From Mojavia pulchra JT2-VF2 (GTDB taxonomy: Bacteria > Cyanobacteriota > Cyanobacteriia > Cyanobacteriales > Nostocaceae), in assembly GCA_019359325.1 (NCBI GenBank), contig JAHHHN010000001.1, positions 124,001 to 188,000 on the forward strand: a stretch of DNA of 64,000 nucleotides, in the 5' to 3' direction. Of the stretch, positions 62,942 through 64,000 are shown in pieces. The notes below the pieces were generated by a model. It did not search any database. It was given only the letters and a program-made list of their open reading frames with translations, and was not told the DNA's origin. The translations under genes and the position numbers were made by a program. Numbering within the stretch: the first letter of the stretch is position 1; each line of letters opens with the position of its first letter.

Positions 62942-63252
62942 CTCAGTTTAGCCTCTCCCAGACAGTTGTTTCTCAAGAGGGAGAACCACTTTATTCCTAT
63001 GAATATGCAGCAATGGTGACAGAAACATCCACAGTAGTGGTGGAACGCTTTGCCCAGTTGGGATTAATTGAACCCATTGGAGAAATGCTGCACCAGCGCG
63101 ACATTACACGTATTGCTCAAATTTTACGTTTGCGTCACGATCTAGGATTAAATTTAGTAGGAGCCGCAATGGTTTTAGATATGGCTCAGGAGATCGCGCA
63201 GTTACGTGCCCAAATTAAGGCATATCAGTCAATGAAAGATGAGAACACTTAG
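62938..63252 (+). CDS. CbpM-like chaperone modulator
   Basis: A 104-residue protein with a MerR-like helical arrangement: YSYEYAAMVTETSTVVVERFAQLGLIEPIGEMLHQRDITRIAQILRLRHDLGLNLVGAAMVLDM, then a C-terminal helix (EIAQLRAQIKAY). CbpM binds the J domain of CbpA and inhibits it. The 4-base overlap with the J-protein gene supports this pairing. A DNA-binding MerR role is less likely, since the wing region is short. Confidence 0.82.
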   Translation: MTQFSLSQTVVSQEGEPLYSYEYAAMVTETSTVVVERFAQLGLIEPIGEMLHQRDITRIAQILRLRHDLGLNLVGAAMVLDMAQEIAQLRAQIKAYQSMKDENT

Positions 63253-63298
63253 CTACCAGGATAATTGCCCATTTTCACCAAAATGAGATGGTGAGATG

Positions 63299-64000
63299 TC
63301 ACTTTTTCACTAAAATATATGCTTTAGCATAATCAGGCATTTTGCTGACCTGCTGCCCAAAAGCTTTTTGATTTTGAAAAATTCCTGCCAAAAAATCAAG
63401 TTGATAAAGGTTAGGTAGAAATGCTCCGCCTGTATCAGCAATAATGCCCATTTGCAGCCGTTTACGTCCACCTTGATTATGCTCAAGGACAATCACTTTA
63501 CCTAAGCCAATATTTAAAACATCTCCAGCAAAAGTTACTCCTGGTTTGATAGAAATTTTTGCATCTATCTTGTATCCATAACCTTTGATGGCATCAACTT
63601 TTCTAAAATACCAGTAACGCTTTTGGGCTGTTGCTTTTAATCCCCGAACATAGGGTATTCCATTATTTCTGTCTACATTAAAAACTCCTTGGGAACCATC
63701 TGTAAAATTAACTATTATTGTTCCCTGCATGAGTGCTTCTTCTAACCCATTTCGGGTTAAATATGCAAGAGGTTCAACTTTACCAAATTCTTTACCGCCT
63801 GGCTCATAAATCCCTGATAAAACATCCTGCTTTGTATACTTAGTGTAAAATTTATTCTCTAAATTATCTTTTAAGCTATAAATTGGCGTGTTAAAAGTAG
63901 AGGTTTTTTTCCGTGAACCTGGATGAATGAAAACAGCGTATTTTGTTATTCTTAACTGTTCTTGCTTGGTGTTTGTTGGGTTATATGCAGACCATTTAAT
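63299..64000 (-). CDS. 3D-domain (MltA/lytic-transglycosylase-like) protein, 5' end cut
   Basis: The frame stays open from the window edge to the stop at 63299, giving the C-terminal 233 residues. It includes a segment like MltA-type domains (YEPGGKEFGKVEPLAYLTRNGLEEA, NGIPYVRGLKATAQKRYWYFRKVDAIKGYG) and a C-terminal 3D-like region, KPGVTFAGDVLNIGLGKVIVL...MGIIADTGGAFLPNLYQLDFLAGIF. The aspartates in ADTGG and QLDF match the catalytic positions of that fold. It probably cleaves peptidoglycan or is a 3D-domain envelope protein. The N-terminus and any signal peptide lie outside the window. Confidence 0.7.
   Translation of the reverse strand: MKWSAYNPTNTKQEQLRITKYAVFIHPGSRKKTSTFNTPIYSLKDNLENKFYTKYTKQDVLSGIYEPGGKEFGKVEPLAYLTRNGLEEALMQGTIIVNFTDGSQGVFNVDRNNGIPYVRGLKATAQKRYWYFRKVDAIKGYGYKIDAKISIKPGVTFAGDVLNIGLGKVIVLEHNQGGRKRLQMGIIADTGGAFLPNLYQLDFLAGIFQNQKAFGQQVSKMPDYAKAYILVKK

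Overview
The window looks like chromosomal DNA of a filamentous, probably heterocyst-forming cyanobacterium (Nostoc/Anabaena/Calothrix group). The signs are very frequent GCGATCGC (HIP1) octamers, low-complexity short tandem repeats between genes (agcaggg-, aatccct- and attttga-type), a CyaC-type adenylate cyclase, a CHASE2 serine/threonine kinase, many GAF/histidine kinases, and cyanobacterial housekeeping genes. Species cannot be assigned from the sequence alone.

Layout. Positions 1-3900 are one end of an integrated mobile element: a primase-polymerase (cut by the window edge), an excisionase-like protein, an unknown protein and a tyrosine integrase, abutting the 3' end of a tRNA-Gly(UCC) gene that is the likely attachment site. 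Positions 4000-8640 hold a TonB-like protein and the cyclase/histidine kinase CyaC. Positions 9700-30500 are mostly core genes (hisC, gor, glmU, pyrD, an MnmC-type tRNA methyltransferase, a rhodanese, an asparaginase) mixed with an HD-GYP regulator, a large GAF protein and a FecR/outer-membrane pair. Positions 30768-33000 form an RNA-quality-control locus. Positions 33700-41500 are signalling genes: a response regulator, an ethylene-receptor-like hybrid kinase and a CHASE2 kinase, plus a second glutathione-reductase-like gene. Positions 41850-57350 are core metabolism (leuA, an atypical dapF, recQ, pheS, surE, ribF, moxR, a dihaem cytochrome, secA). Positions 57800-64000 carry a PEP-CTERM protein, a TPR protein, an erythromycin-esterase/DnaJ/CbpM operon and a partial 3D-domain protein.

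The most interesting locus is 30768-33000. Three tandem tRNA-shaped RNAs (30838-30968, 31010-31135, 31173-31296) lie directly upstream of a Ro60/Rsr (TROVE) gene. Each has an acceptor stem, a D arm and a T arm, but the anticodon arm is replaced by a long insert carrying a UUGCC...GGCCGA hairpin. That hairpin matches the Ro-binding helix of Y RNAs, including the bulged C. A fourth copy of the hairpin sits alone in the 5' leader of the Ro gene, touching its Shine-Dalgarno sequence. This suggests a polycistronic Y RNA array in which Ro may control its own translation. The first unit has lost both partners of the tRNA elbow but kept all its stems, so the units may have diverged in role.

Other points worth attention: a perfect 21-bp inverted repeat with the excisionase-like start codon in its loop; a DapF homologue with serine in place of both catalytic cysteines; a second glutathione-reductase-like enzyme whose cofactor site looks NADH-type; a RibF with a repeat-derived insertion; and an unidentified structured RNA element (50890-51093) in front of ribF.
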